DNA from: Streptomyces sp. JJ36
GTDB taxonomy: Bacteria; Actinomycetota; Actinomycetes; Streptomycetales; Streptomycetaceae
Reading direction: 5' to 3'
Assembly: GCF_021696945.1 (NCBI RefSeq)
Contig: NZ_JACYHE010000010.1
Span: 61,655 to 125,654, forward strand
DNA length: 64,000 nucleotides
Of this stretch, positions 34,502 to 46,119 are shown in pieces (the stretch's first letter is position 1; each line of letters opens with the position of its first letter). The position numbers and the translations under genes are program-made. The notes beneath the pieces are model-generated. The model saw only the letters and a program-made list of their open reading frames with translations, did no database searches and had not been told where the DNA came from.

Positions 34502-34519
34502 TATCTCGACATCGAGATA
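34502..34519. promoter_or_regulatory. 18-bp palindrome upstream of acnA (candidate operator)
   Basis: The sequence TATCTC-GACATC-GAGATA is an 18-bp inverted repeat with arms of 8 bp (TATCTCGA/TCGAGATA). It shares half-sites and 6-nt spacing with the murA2 element and lies about 98 nt before the acnA start codon. Confidence 0.55.
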
Positions 34520-34551
34520 TCTGTCCAAAGGCGTACGGCGACCGCTCGGAG

Positions 34552-37340
<2,789 letters not shown>

Positions 37341-37664
37341 ACCCGGACGGCTTCACCCCCTGAAGACGGCGCCGTATCCCCCCACGCGGGATACGGCGCC
37401 GTCCTGTGTCCGGGAGGTCTCAACTAGGGAAAGACTCGCCGGAAAACGTCTTCGATCTTGCCCCGCCGTGGAGAAGTGGACTATACCTGTCGGCACCTCG
37501 TACGGGCCCCTTGCGGACCGCGGGCCGCACGGTCCGTACGACCCCGTTCCACCAGCACGAACCCAGCTTCGAACCGACGCGCGGTGTCGGCCCCTTCGCC
37601 GGTGGCGAGTTCCTCCGGGAGAGCGGTGCACCGCCTGAGTCCTGGAGAAGGCGAGGACTTGAGC
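37341..37664. other. acnA-ngcE intergenic region
   Basis: This stretch of 324 nt holds the acnA terminator and then a 5' region for ngcE. An open frame runs through 37458-37664 in phase with ngcE but has no signal-like start and is taken as leader. A segment of lower GC (about 37425-37495) is the most likely promoter site; no hexamers were assigned. Confidence 0.45.
37365..37403 (+). terminator. Strong hairpin terminator after acnA
   Basis: GACGGCGCCGTATCCC and GGGATACGGCGCCGTC form a perfect 16-bp stem with a 7-nt loop, 25 nt after the acnA stop. Confidence 0.85.
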
Positions 37665-39086
37665 ATGGGACCCACCTCCGATGTCAACCGCCGTGACGTC
37701 ATCAAGCGGGCCGCGGCCCTGGGCCTGATCGCCGTGCCGTCCATGAGCGCACTCTCCGCGTGCGCCAGCGGCGGCAGCGACGACGACACCGAGAAGAAGT
37801 CCGGCAAGAAGACCGCGGACAACCCGCTGGGCGTGGACAAGAACGCCGGGCTGGACTTCGTCATCTTCGACGGCGGCTTCGGCACCCAGTACGGCGAGGA
37901 CGCCGCCAAGATCTACGAGCAGAACTTCGGCAAGGTGAAGATCACCAAAACCGAGAAGATCCGCTCCCTGCTCCAGCCCCGCATGGTCGGCGGCACCCCG
38001 CCGGACCTGGTGGACAACTCCGGCGCCGAGGCCATGGACGCCGCCACCCTGATCTCCAAGGGGCAGATCCTCGACCTCACCCCGCTGCTGGACGCCCCGT
38101 CGGTCGACGACCCGGACACCAAGGTGCGGGACACCCTGCGCCCGGGCACGATCGAGATGGGCCAGTACGGCGACGAGAAGTGCTACCGGCTGAACTACGC
38201 CTACACCGTCTTCGGCACCTGGTACTCCAAGAAGCTGCTGGAGGACAACGACTGGGAGTACCCGAAGACCTGGGACGAGATGCTCGCCCTGTGCGCCAAG
38301 GCGAAGAAGAAGGGCATCGCCGGCTGGACGTACGCGGGGAAGTACCCCTATTACCTCCCCTTCACCCTCTACCCGTTCATCGGGAAGATCGGCGGCCCGG
38401 AGGTCATCAAGGCCATCGACAACCTGGAGCCCAACGCCTGGAAGCACGACGCCGTGAAGAAGGCGTTCGACGCCTATTACGAGCTCCAGGCCAAGGGCTA
38501 CATCCTGAAGGGCACCCCCGGTCTGGACCACATCCAGTCGCAGACCGAGTGGACCAAGGGCAACGCGCTCTTCATCCCCAACGGCTCCTGGGTGGAGAAC
38601 GAGGCCAAGGACACCACACCCAAGGACTTCCAGATGACCTGCGCCCCGCCCACCAGCCTGGACTCCTCGGACGCCATGCCGTTCGAGACCCTCTGGGCGC
38701 AGGCCGGCGAGCCGTTCATCGTGCCGGCCAAGGCCACCAACTCGGCCGGCGGCATGGAGTTCCTCCGGGTCATGCTCGGCAAGAAGTCCGCACAGAACTT
38801 CTCCCGGCTGGTCTCCTCGCTCGCCTGCGTCGAGGGCTCCGAGGAGGGCCTGGAGCTCACCAGCGGTCTGGGCTCCGCCAGCGCCTCGCTCAACGCCGCC
38901 GGGGACAACGTGCTGAACCCGCGGCTGCCGGACTGGTACCAGCAGCTCCACAAGGAGCAGATCGGCGACGTGCTGGCGAGCATGATGGCCGGGCGCACCA
39001 AGCCCGACGAGGCCATCAAGAAGATCCAGAAGTTCGCCGATGAGACCGCCAAGGACGACAACGTCAAGAAGTACAAGCACGCGTGA
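37665..39086 (+). CDS. ngcE: NgcE-like N-acetylglucosamine/chitobiose-binding lipoprotein
   Basis: Product is a 473-residue solute-binding lipoprotein of an ABC importer. The start MGPTSDVNRRDVIKRAAALG has a twin-arginine pair (9-10), a hydrophobic core and lipobox LSAC with Cys33, so it is exported (possibly by Tat) and lipid-anchored. The mature part is a family-1 binding protein. The order binding protein-permease-permease-ROK regulator-xylFGH matches the S. coelicolor ngcEFG region (SCO6005-6007 as I recall), which imports GlcNAc and N,N'-diacetylchitobiose. ATG 37665 follows GAGGACTTGAGC. No ATPase gene is present; such systems use the shared ATPase MsiK encoded elsewhere. The chitin link is from synteny, not from ligand residues. 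Confidence 0.85.
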   Translation: MGPTSDVNRRDVIKRAAALGLIAVPSMSALSACASGGSDDDTEKKSGKKTADNPLGVDKNAGLDFVIFDGGFGTQYGEDAAKIYEQNFGKVKITKTEKIRSLLQPRMVGGTPPDLVDNSGAEAMDAATLISKGQILDLTPLLDAPSVDDPDTKVRDTLRPGTIEMGQYGDEKCYRLNYAYTVFGTWYSKKLLEDNDWEYPKTWDEMLALCAKAKKKGIAGWTYAGKYPYYLPFTLYPFIGKIGGPEVIKAIDNLEPNAWKHDAVKKAFDAYYELQAKGYILKGTPGLDHIQSQTEWTKGNALFIPNGSWVENEAKDTTPKDFQMTCAPPTSLDSSDAMPFETLWAQAGEPFIVPAKATNSAGGMEFLRVMLGKKSAQNFSRLVSSLACVEGSEEGLELTSGLGSASASLNAAGDNVLNPRLPDWYQQLHKEQIGDVLASMMAGRTKPDEAIKKIQKFADETAKDDNVKKYKHA

Positions 39087-39135
39087 CGCGGCGGCGGGAC
39101 CGGCGGCGCGGGTACGAGCGATGGAGCGGGGCGGC

Positions 39136-40182
39136 ATGAAGAGCGACAGCCCGACGGCGGGCGGCACGGCCACCACGGCGCGGCCGGCCGGGAAGGGCCC
39201 GGTCAGGGGCGGTACGGCGGGAGCCGGCGCGGGGGGCGGCGGCGGGTTCCGTACGTCCCGCCACTACCGCACCTTCGTCAAATACCGGTTCATCGCGGGA
39301 TTCCTGGCGATCCCGCTGGGACTGTACGCGACCTTCGTGGTCTCGCCGTTCGTCCAGACGTTCTACTACTCGCTGACGGACTGGACGGGATACAGCAGCG
39401 ACTTCTCCATGGTGGGCCTGGAGAACTTCGACCGATTGCTCGGTGACGACGTCTTCTGGGCGGCGCTCGGCAACAACATGGTCCTGCTGATCCTGCTCCC
39501 GCTGCTCACCCTGTCGCTGGGTCTCTTCTTCGCCTTCATGCTCAACGTCGGCGGCCGCCACCGGAAGGGCGAGGCGGTCGCCGGCGTGGGCGGATCGAAG
39601 GCCTACAAGATTCTCTACTTCTTTCCGCAGGCCCTCTCCATCGCCATCATCTCGGTGCTCTGGCAGAACATCTACGCACCCCGCAACGGGCTGCTGAACG
39701 GCATTCTCCCGGAGTCGCTGGAAAAGGCCTGGCTGGCAAATCCCGACTGGGCCCTGTGGGCCGTCATGATCGTGATGATGTGGGCCTTCGTCGGCTTCTA
39801 CGTGGTGCTGTTCTCGGCCGCCATGGGAGCCATTCCCAAGGAGATCTACGAGAGCGCGATCCTGGACGGCGCGAACCGTTTCACGACCTTCTTCCGGATC
39901 ACGCTGCCGCTGATCCGGGACACCGTGCAGACCGGCTGGGTCTACATGGGCATCCTGGCGCTCGGCAACGAGTCCTTCGCAGTGGTCAACATCATGACGC
40001 AGGGACCGGGCGGGCCGGAGAACTCCACCATGGTCATGGGCGTGCACCTCTACAACAAGGCGTTCCGGGACGGGCAGGCCGGTTACGCCACCGCCATCGG
40101 TGTGGCCCTCTGCCTCGTCACCATTCTCTTCGCGGTGATCGCGATGTCGATCGGCCGGCGCCGCGAGCCGATCGAGTACTGA
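39136..40182 (+). CDS. ngcF: NgcF-like sugar ABC permease
   Basis: Product is about 348 residues. After a Gly/Ala/Thr-rich N-terminal tail it has six hydrophobic segments, the first FIAGFLAIPLGLYATFVVSP and later MVLLILLPLLTLSLGLFFAF. The permease EAA loop is EIYESAILDGANRFTTFFRI. It is one of two membrane subunits forming the GlcNAc/chitobiose channel. ATG 39136 has GGAGCGGGGC before it; ATG 39121 is in the same frame and would add five residues. It lies 49 nt after ngcE and 23 nt before ngcG. Confidence 0.87.
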   Translation: MKSDSPTAGGTATTARPAGKGPVRGGTAGAGAGGGGGFRTSRHYRTFVKYRFIAGFLAIPLGLYATFVVSPFVQTFYYSLTDWTGYSSDFSMVGLENFDRLLGDDVFWAALGNNMVLLILLPLLTLSLGLFFAFMLNVGGRHRKGEAVAGVGGSKAYKILYFFPQALSIAIISVLWQNIYAPRNGLLNGILPESLEKAWLANPDWALWAVMIVMMWAFVGFYVVLFSAAMGAIPKEIYESAILDGANRFTTFFRITLPLIRDTVQTGWVYMGILALGNESFAVVNIMTQGPGGPENSTMVMGVHLYNKAFRDGQAGYATAIGVALCLVTILFAVIAMSIGRRREPIEY

Positions 40183-40205
40183 GTCCAGACCGGGGAGACA
40201 CGACG

Positions 40206-41126
40206 ATGACCACCGCACAGCCGACCGACGCACCGGACGCCGCCGCGGCCGGCCGCCGGGACGACGCCCCGCCGCCCGCCACCGCCGCCCGGCGGAAGAA
40301 GGAGGGCACCGGCTTCAACGTCTTCTCGCACGGCTTCCTGGTCCTGTGGGCCGTGATGGCGGCAGGGCCGCTGCTCTGGGCGCTGATGAGCTCCTTCAAG
40401 ACCTCCGCGGAGATCCTGAAGAGTCCCTGGTCGCTCCCGGACTCGCTGCACTGGCAGAACTGGACGGAGGCCTGGTCGACGGCGCACATCGGGCAGTACA
40501 CGATGAACTCGGCGATCATCGTGGCCTGCACCGTCACCGGCACCATGCTCTTCGGCTCGATGGCCGCCTATGTGCTGGCCCGGTTCTCCTTCCCCGGCAA
40601 CCGGCTGCTCTACTTCCTCTTCATCGGGGGCATGACCTTCCCGGTCTTCATGGCGCTGGTGCCGCTGTTCTTCGTGATGCAGAACTTCGGCATCCTCAAC
40701 ACCCGGCTCGGGCTGATCCTGGTCTACATCGCCTATTCGATGCCGTTCACGGTCTTCTTCATGACCGCGTTCTTCCGGACGCTGCCCAGCTCCATCGCGG
40801 AGGCCGCGGAGATCGACGGCGCCTCCCAGACCCGGACGTTCTTCCAGGTCATGCTGCCGATGGCCAAGCCGGGCCTGATCAGCATCGGGATCTTCAACTT
40901 CCTGGGGCAGTGGAACCAGTACGTGCTGCCCTTCGTGCTCAACACCGACGAGGACCAGTGGGTGCTGCCGCAGGGCATCGCCGCCCTCGCCGCCCAGCAG
41001 GGGTACGACGGCGACTGGGGCGCCCTCTTCGCCGGGCTCACCCTGGCCACCCTGCCCATCCTGACCTTCTACATCCTCTTCCAGCGCCAGGTGCAGGCCG
41101 GCATGACCGCCGGCGCGCTGAAGTAG
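40206..41126 (+). CDS. ngcG: NgcG-like sugar ABC permease
   Basis: Product is 306 residues with a charged N-terminal tail and six membrane segments (LVLWAVMAAGPLLWALM first). The EAA loop is SSIAEAAEIDGASQTRTFFQ, which contacts the ATPase. It is the second membrane subunit of the NgcEFG importer. ATG 40206 follows a GGGGAGA site. Last gene of the operon; a strong hairpin terminator follows at 41150-41183 before rok7B7. Confidence 0.88.
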   Translation: MTTAQPTDAPDAAAAGRRDDAPPPATAARRKKEGTGFNVFSHGFLVLWAVMAAGPLLWALMSSFKTSAEILKSPWSLPDSLHWQNWTEAWSTAHIGQYTMNSAIIVACTVTGTMLFGSMAAYVLARFSFPGNRLLYFLFIGGMTFPVFMALVPLFFVMQNFGILNTRLGLILVYIAYSMPFTVFFMTAFFRTLPSSIAEAAEIDGASQTRTFFQVMLPMAKPGLISIGIFNFLGQWNQYVLPFVLNTDEDQWVLPQGIAALAAQQGYDGDWGALFAGLTLATLPILTFYILFQRQVQAGMTAGALK

Positions 41127-41149
41127 CACCCGGGCCCCCGGCCCGGACC

Positions 41150-41183
41150 GCGGACCCGCCCCGGCAGCCCGGGGCGGGTCCGC
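41150..41183 (+). terminator. Hairpin terminator after ngcG
   Basis: GCGGACCCGCCCCGG pairs with CCGGGGCGGGTCCGC (15 bp, 4-nt loop), starting 23 nt after the ngcG stop. It separates ngcEFG from rok7B7. Confidence 0.82.
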
Positions 41184-41394
41184 GCGCATGCCGTCCGGAC
41201 GGTCCGTGACCCGCTGCTCACGCCCGTACGATGGCTCACATCTGAGCGATGTCTCCGCTCAAGGTCTTGACGGAACAGAACCGCTGGGGCTCTGCTTAGA
41301 GTTCATATGTTGGAAGCAGGGCCGTACCCCGCTGTTGTGGTGCGGCAGACGGGCCGGTGGTCGTGCCGCCCGTCGAGGCGGGAGTGGATCACAC

Positions 41395-42603
41395 GTGGAG
41401 ACTCCGGGGTCGCAGTCCTCGCTGCACCGGGCCAACCTGGAACGCGTCGTCCGTGCCGTGCGGATGGCGGGCTCGCTCACGCAGGCGGAGATCGCCCGGT
41501 CCACCGGGCTGTCCGCGGCCACGGTCTCCAACATCGTCCGGGAGCTGAAGGACGGCGGCACCGTCCAGGTCACGCCCACCTCCGCGGGAGGCCGGCGGGC
41601 CCGCAGCGTGTCGCTCGCGGACGACGCGGGCACCGTGGTCGGGGTCGACTTCGGCCACTCGCACCTGCGGGTGGCGGTCGGGAACCTGGCGCACCAGGTG
41701 CTCGCCGAGGAGGCCGAGCCCATCGATGTGGACGCCTCCGCCGCGGAGGGTTTCGACCGGGCGGAGCGGCTGGTGAAGAGGCTGCTGGACGCCACCGGCA
41801 TCCCGCGGGAGAAGGTCATCGGCGTCGGCCTCGGCGTCCCGGGCCCGATCGACGTGGAGACCGGTGCACTGGGCTCCACGGCCATCCTGCCGGGCTGGGG
41901 CGGCACCCGCCCCCGGGAGGAGGTCGCCGACCGGCTCGGCGTGCCCGTGCACGTGGACAACGACGCCAACCTGGGCGCGCTCGGCGAGCAGGTCTGGGGC
42001 AGCGGGCGCGGGGCCCGCGACCTCGCGTACATCAAGATCGCCAGCGGTGTCGGCGCCGGCCTGGTGATCAGCGGGCAGATCTACCGGGGACCCGGCGGCA
42101 CCGCGGGGGAGATCGGCCACATCACGCTGGACGAGTCCGGGCCGGTGTGCCGCTGCGGCAACCGCGGCTGCCTGGAGACCTTCACCGCCGCCCGCTACGT
42201 GCTGCCGCTGCTGCACTCCAGCCACGGGCCCGGGGTCACCATGCCGGAGGTGGTCCGGCTCGCCCGGGACGGCGATCCCGGCTGCCGCCGGGTGGTCGCG
42301 GACATCGGGCGGCACATCGGCAGCGGCGTGGCCAGCCTCTGCAACCTGCTCAACCCGAGCCGGGTGATCCTCGGCGGCGACCTGGCCGAGGCCGGCGATC
42401 TGGTGCTGGACCCGGTGCGGGACTCCGTGGCCCGCTACGCCATTCCCAGCGCCGCTCGCCAGCTCACCGTGGTACCGGGCACCCTGGGAGGGCGTGCGGA
42501 GGTCCTGGGGGCCCTGGCGCTGGTCCTCAGCGAGATGGGGGACGCCACCCTGCTGGACTCCTCGGCACCGGCCGTACCGGCCGGTGCGGCCGCCCCGGTC
42601 TGA
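41395..42603 (+). CDS. rok7B7: Rok7B7-like ROK-family transcriptional regulator
   Basis: Product is 402 residues. The N-terminal winged helix (LTQAEIARSTGLSAATVSNI) is followed by a sugar-kinase-like ROK domain with the zinc motif CRCGNRGCLE near 250 and GVGLGVPGPID. The place between ngcEFG and xylFGH is that of Rok7B7 (SCO6008) in S. coelicolor, which controls xylose uptake, affects catabolite repression and antibiotic production. GTG 41395 is chosen because it starts just ahead of the conserved LHRANLERVVRAVR; a longer frame to 41188 has no family sequence. An imperfect inverted repeat between it and xylF probably ends its message. Confidence 0.88.
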   Translation: METPGSQSSLHRANLERVVRAVRMAGSLTQAEIARSTGLSAATVSNIVRELKDGGTVQVTPTSAGGRRARSVSLADDAGTVVGVDFGHSHLRVAVGNLAHQVLAEEAEPIDVDASAAEGFDRAERLVKRLLDATGIPREKVIGVGLGVPGPIDVETGALGSTAILPGWGGTRPREEVADRLGVPVHVDNDANLGALGEQVWGSGRGARDLAYIKIASGVGAGLVISGQIYRGPGGTAGEIGHITLDESGPVCRCGNRGCLETFTAARYVLPLLHSSHGPGVTMPEVVRLARDGDPGCRRVVADIGRHIGSGVASLCNLLNPSRVILGGDLAEAGDLVLDPVRDSVARYAIPSAARQLTVVPGTLGGRAEVLGALALVLSEMGDATLLDSSAPAVPAGAAAPV

Positions 42604-42612
42604 GAGCGCTCT

Positions 42613-42682
42613 GAGACGGCGCGGCAACGCTCGGTGGCGGCGATGCCTTCACAGACATAACGCATGGCATCGTTGCCGTCTC
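42613..42682 (+). terminator. Long imperfect inverted repeat after rok7B7
   Basis: GAGACGGC(GC)GGCAACG at 42613-42629 and CGATGCC at 42641-42647 pair with GGCATCGTTGCCGTCTC at 42666-42682. The stem is interrupted. It likely ends the rok7B7 message or folds the xylF leader. Confidence 0.5.
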
Positions 42683-42690
42683 GTTAAGGA

Positions 42691-42703
42691 TTAACTTCTT
42701 GAC
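42691..42703 (+). promoter_or_regulatory. Candidate Rok7B7 binding motif and -35 region of xylF
   Basis: TTAACTTCTTGAC agrees at 12 of 13 positions with the Rok7B7 motif TTKAMKHSTTSAV as I remember it from the S. coelicolor work. It overlaps a TTGACG -35-like box (42699-42704) and lies next to the small palindrome GTTAAGGATTAAC (42683-42695). It is 76 nt before the xylF start. Confidence 0.5.
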
Positions 42704-42778
42704 GATGTCCGGAGCTGGGAGTTGACTGCCTGCCACCTCGGCCGCAGCGACGCGGCCTCGTCAGGGAGGTTCAAACTT

Positions 42779-43873
42779 ATGAAGGCAATGACGCGCCGCG
42801 TCGTCATCGGAACGGCCGCGATCGCCATGTCCGTCTCGCTCGCCGCATGCGGCGAGGCGGGCAGTGGCAACGAGGACAGCGGGGGCAGCGACAACAAGAT
42901 GATCGGCCTGCTGCTGCCGGAGAACAAGACGACCCGTTACGAGGCCTTCGACCGGCCCCTGATCACCAAGAAGATCAAGGAGCTGTGCTCGGAGTGCGAG
43001 GTGAAGTACAACAACGCCTCGCAGGACACCCAGCAGCAGAAGAAGCAGTTCGACGCGCTGATCAACCAGGGTGTGAAGGTGATCATCCTGGACGCCGTCG
43101 ACGCCACGGCGACCCGCTCCTGGGTCGACCGCGCCGCCAAGGACGGGGTCAAGGTCGTCGCCTACGACCGCCTCGCCGAGGGTGACATCTCCGGTTACGT
43201 CAGCTACGACAACGAGAAGGTCGGCGAGCTCCAGGGCAAGGGCATGGTGCAGGCCCTCGGGGACGACGCCAAGGACTCCCGCGTCGTGATGATCAACGGC
43301 TCGCCCACCGACCCGAACGCCGCGCTCTTCAAGAAGGGCGCGCACTCCGTCCTCGACGAGCAGGTCGGCGAGATCGTCTACGAGAGCGACATCCCGGACT
43401 GGTCGCCGGACGAGGCCAACAAGAAGATGGCCGCCGCGATCACCTCGCTCGGCAAGGACGGCTTCGACGCGGTCTACTCCGCCAACGACGGCATGGCCGG
43501 CGGCATCATCACCGCCCTGCAGAAGGCCGGGATCAAGGACGTCCCGGTGGGCGGCCAGGACGCCGAGCTCGCCGGGCTGCAGCGCATCGTGCGGGGCACC
43601 CAGAGCTTCACGATCTACAAGGCGATCAAGCCGGAGGCCGACACCGCCGCCTCCATGGCCGTCTCCCTGCTCAACGGCGAGAGCGTCGAGGAGCACACCG
43701 ACACCACGGTCGACAGCAAGAGCAAGAAGGGCATCCCCTCGAAGCTCTACAGCGCCGAGATCGTGACCAAGGACAACATCAAGGACACGGTCATCAAGGA
43801 CGGCGTGTACGAGGTCGGCGAGATCTGCACCTCGCGGTTCGCCAAGGCCTGCGCCGAGGCCGGACTGAAGTGA
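42779..43873 (+). CDS. xylF: XylF-like xylose-binding lipoprotein
   Basis: Product is 364 residues. The signal (MKAMTRRVVIGTAAIAMSVS) ends in lipobox LAAC, and the mature part is a periplasmic-binding-protein-1 (type 4 sugar) fold with GVKVIILDAVDATATRSWV and YSANDGMAGG. It should capture xylose at the cell surface for XylGH. ATG 42779 has GGAGG 9 nt upstream. Regulation by Rok7B7 is expected from the adjacent regulator and motif. A hairpin just after the stop may set a higher level of the binding protein than of the membrane parts. Confidence 0.9.
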   Translation: MKAMTRRVVIGTAAIAMSVSLAACGEAGSGNEDSGGSDNKMIGLLLPENKTTRYEAFDRPLITKKIKELCSECEVKYNNASQDTQQQKKQFDALINQGVKVIILDAVDATATRSWVDRAAKDGVKVVAYDRLAEGDISGYVSYDNEKVGELQGKGMVQALGDDAKDSRVVMINGSPTDPNAALFKKGAHSVLDEQVGEIVYESDIPDWSPDEANKKMAAAITSLGKDGFDAVYSANDGMAGGIITALQKAGIKDVPVGGQDAELAGLQRIVRGTQSFTIYKAIKPEADTAASMAVSLLNGESVEEHTDTTVDSKSKKGIPSKLYSAEIVTKDNIKDTVIKDGVYEVGEICTSRFAKACAEAGLK

Positions 43874-43880
43874 CCCGCCG

Positions 43881-43909
43881 CCCGCCCCCGGCCCGGAGCC
43901 GGGGGCGGG
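43881..43909 (+). terminator. Hairpin between xylF and xylG
   Basis: CCCGCCCCCGGC and GCCGGGGGCGGG form a 12-bp stem with a 5-nt loop and TTCT just after. It begins 8 nt after the xylF stop and could partly end transcription or stabilise the xylF message. Confidence 0.75.
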
Positions 43910-44032
43910 TTCTGCGGTGCGCCCGGGGCGCGCCGCCTCGTACATCCCACCCCCCTGGGGGCTTCTCGCGTCGGTACCCCCGGTACCACTGCGTACCGGC
44001 GGGACGCCCCCGCACAGATCGGAGTAGGCCCA

Positions 44033-44812
44033 GTGCCGAACGAACCCGTGCTCGCGCTGCGCGGCGTCTCCAAGCGGTTCGGTGCCGTCCAAGCGCTCAC
44101 CGAAGTGGACCTGGAGGTCCGGCCCGGTGAAGTGGTCGCCCTCGTCGGCGACAACGGCGCCGGGAAGTCCACCCTCGTCAAGACGATCGCGGGCGTGCAC
44201 CCCATCGACGAGGGCACCATCGAGTGGCAGGGCAGGCCGGTGCAGATCAACCGGCCGCACGACGCCCAGGATCTCGGCATCGCCACCGTCTACCAGGACC
44301 TCGCACTCTGCGACAACCTCGACGTGGTGGCCAACCTCTTCCTCGGCAGCGAGGTCCGCCACGCCACCGTCCTCGACGAGGTGGCGATGGAGAAGCGTGC
44401 CATGGAGCTGCTGAGCACGCTCGCCATCCGCATCCCCAGCGTCCGCATCCCGGTCGCCTCGCTCTCCGGCGGTCAGCGGCAGGTCGTCGCCATCGCCCGC
44501 GCGCTGATCGGCGACCCCCGGGTCGTGATCCTGGACGAGCCCACCGCCGCGCTCGGCGTCGAGCAGACCGCCCAGGTGCTCGACCTCGTCGAACGTCTGC
44601 GGGAGCGCGGTCTCGGCACCATCCTCATCAGCCACAACATGGCCGACGTCAAGGCCGTCGCCGACCGCGTCGCGGTGCTCCGGCTGGGCCGGAACAACGG
44701 CATCTTCTCCGTACGCGACACCACGAACGAAGAGATCATCGCCGCGATCACCGGCGCCACGGACAACGCCGTGACCCGCCGCCAGGCGCGCAGGACGGAG
44801 ACGTCGTCATGA
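44033..44812 (+). CDS. xylG: XylG-like sugar ABC transporter ATP-binding protein
   Basis: Product is 259 residues, a single ABC domain instead of the double domain (about 500 residues) of RbsA/XylG in enteric bacteria. Walker A is GDNGAGKST, the signature LSGGQRQ and Walker B VVILDEP, so the ATPase is complete. It powers XylH-mediated sugar import. The GTG at 44033 follows GGAGTAGGCCCA. The end overlaps xylH by 4 nt (ATGA). Confidence 0.9.
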   Translation: MPNEPVLALRGVSKRFGAVQALTEVDLEVRPGEVVALVGDNGAGKSTLVKTIAGVHPIDEGTIEWQGRPVQINRPHDAQDLGIATVYQDLALCDNLDVVANLFLGSEVRHATVLDEVAMEKRAMELLSTLAIRIPSVRIPVASLSGGQRQVVAIARALIGDPRVVILDEPTAALGVEQTAQVLDLVERLRERGLGTILISHNMADVKAVADRVAVLRLGRNNGIFSVRDTTNEEIIAAITGATDNAVTRRQARRTETSS

Positions 44813-46119
44813 GTGACCTGAAGAAGGACGCCCCCGCCCGCGGGCGGCACGCACAGCAGCCCGGCAACGGTGGCAACGGCGACACCCCGGGCGGCGCCGT
44901 CGACCCGCGGCTGCTGGTCCGGCAGGAGGGCCTGCACGGCTACCTGACCGAGTTCAAGCGCAAGGTGCGCGGTGGCGAACTGGGCTCGCTGCCCGTGGTC
45001 ATCGGCCTGATCGCCATCGCCGTCATCTTCCAGTCGCTGAACGACAGCTTCCTCTCGGCCGGCAGCCTGAGCAACATCAGCGTCTACACCTCCGGCCTGG
45101 GCATCATGGCGATCGGCATCGTCTTCGTGCTGCTCCTCGGCGAGATCGACCTCTCGGTCGGCTCGGTCGCCGGTGTCGGCGCGGCCATCTGGGCGGTGCT
45201 GGAGGTGACGCACGGCCTGAACGACTGGCTCTCGGTCGTGATGGCGCTCGCCGTCGGCGGTCTCATCGGGCTGACGCACGGCTTCTTCTTCGCCAAGGTG
45301 GGCGTCCCCGCCTTCGTCGTCACCCTGGCCGGCTTCCTGGGCTGGAGCGGCCTGCAGATCTGGCTGATGGGCGACGAGGGCAGCCTCAACACGCCCGCCG
45401 GCAGCATCGTCTCGGAGATCACCGGCTACTACTTCTCCGACAAGGCCGCGGCGTACGCGGTGGCGACGCTGGCCGTGACCGGGTACCTCGCCTCGCTGCT
45501 CATGGACACCAAGCGCCGCCGCAGCGCCGGGCTGCCGTTCCGCCCGACCAGCGAGATCGTGCTGCGCACCGTGGTGATCGGGGTGATCGCCTTCGTGGTG
45601 GCCTACGTGCTGAACGAGCCGCCGGGCGCCCGCGGCCTGCCCCTGGCCCTGGTGATCTTCCTGGGCGTGCTCTTCCTCGCCGACTTCGTCTCCCGTCGCA
45701 CCACCTACGGCCGGCAGATCTTCGCCGTCGGCGGCAACGCGGAGGCGGCCAGGCGGGCCGGCATCAACGTCGAGAAGATCCGCATCACGGTGTTCGGCAT
45801 CGCCGGCATGCTGGCGGCCTTCGGCGGTCTCTTCATCGCGAGCCAGCAGGGCACCGCGACCAAGGACCTCGGTGCGGGCAACACGCTGATGAACGTGATC
45901 GCCGCGGCCGTCATCGGCGGCACCAGCCTCTTCGGCGGCCGGGGCAAGATCCTCTCCGCGCTGCTGGGCGCGCTGGTGATCATGTCCATCCAGCAGGGCC
46001 TGAACCTGATGGGCATGGCGAGCGAGATCCAGTTCATGATCACCGGCGCGGTGCTGCTGGCGGCGGTCGTGATCGACTCGATCTCCCGGAAGACCCAGAA
46101 GACCGCGGGCCGCACCTAG
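44809..46119 (+). CDS. xylH: XylH-like sugar ABC permease
   Basis: Product is 436 residues. After an 80-residue soluble head it has many membrane segments (VVIGLIAIAVIFQSLN first) of the ribose/xylose permease family, including the conserved GEIDLSVGSVAGV and GGNAEAARRAGI. It is the membrane channel for xylose. ATG 44809 overlaps the xylG stop. A very strong hairpin at 46212-46248 marks the operon end. Confidence 0.9.
   Translation: MSDLKKDAPARGRHAQQPGNGGNGDTPGGAVDPRLLVRQEGLHGYLTEFKRKVRGGELGSLPVVIGLIAIAVIFQSLNDSFLSAGSLSNISVYTSGLGIMAIGIVFVLLLGEIDLSVGSVAGVGAAIWAVLEVTHGLNDWLSVVMALAVGGLIGLTHGFFFAKVGVPAFVVTLAGFLGWSGLQIWLMGDEGSLNTPAGSIVSEITGYYFSDKAAAYAVATLAVTGYLASLLMDTKRRRSAGLPFRPTSEIVLRTVVIGVIAFVVAYVLNEPPGARGLPLALVIFLGVLFLADFVSRRTTYGRQIFAVGGNAEAARRAGINVEKIRITVFGIAGMLAAFGGLFIASQQGTATKDLGAGNTLMNVIAAAVIGGTSLFGGRGKILSALLGALVIMSIQQGLNLMGMASEIQFMITGAVLLAAVVIDSISRKTQKTAGRT

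Noticed and set aside
41267..41302. TTGACG ... TAGAGT as rok7B7 promoter
   Set aside because: The spacing of 24 nt is too wide for a standard promoter; only the motif similarity is noted.
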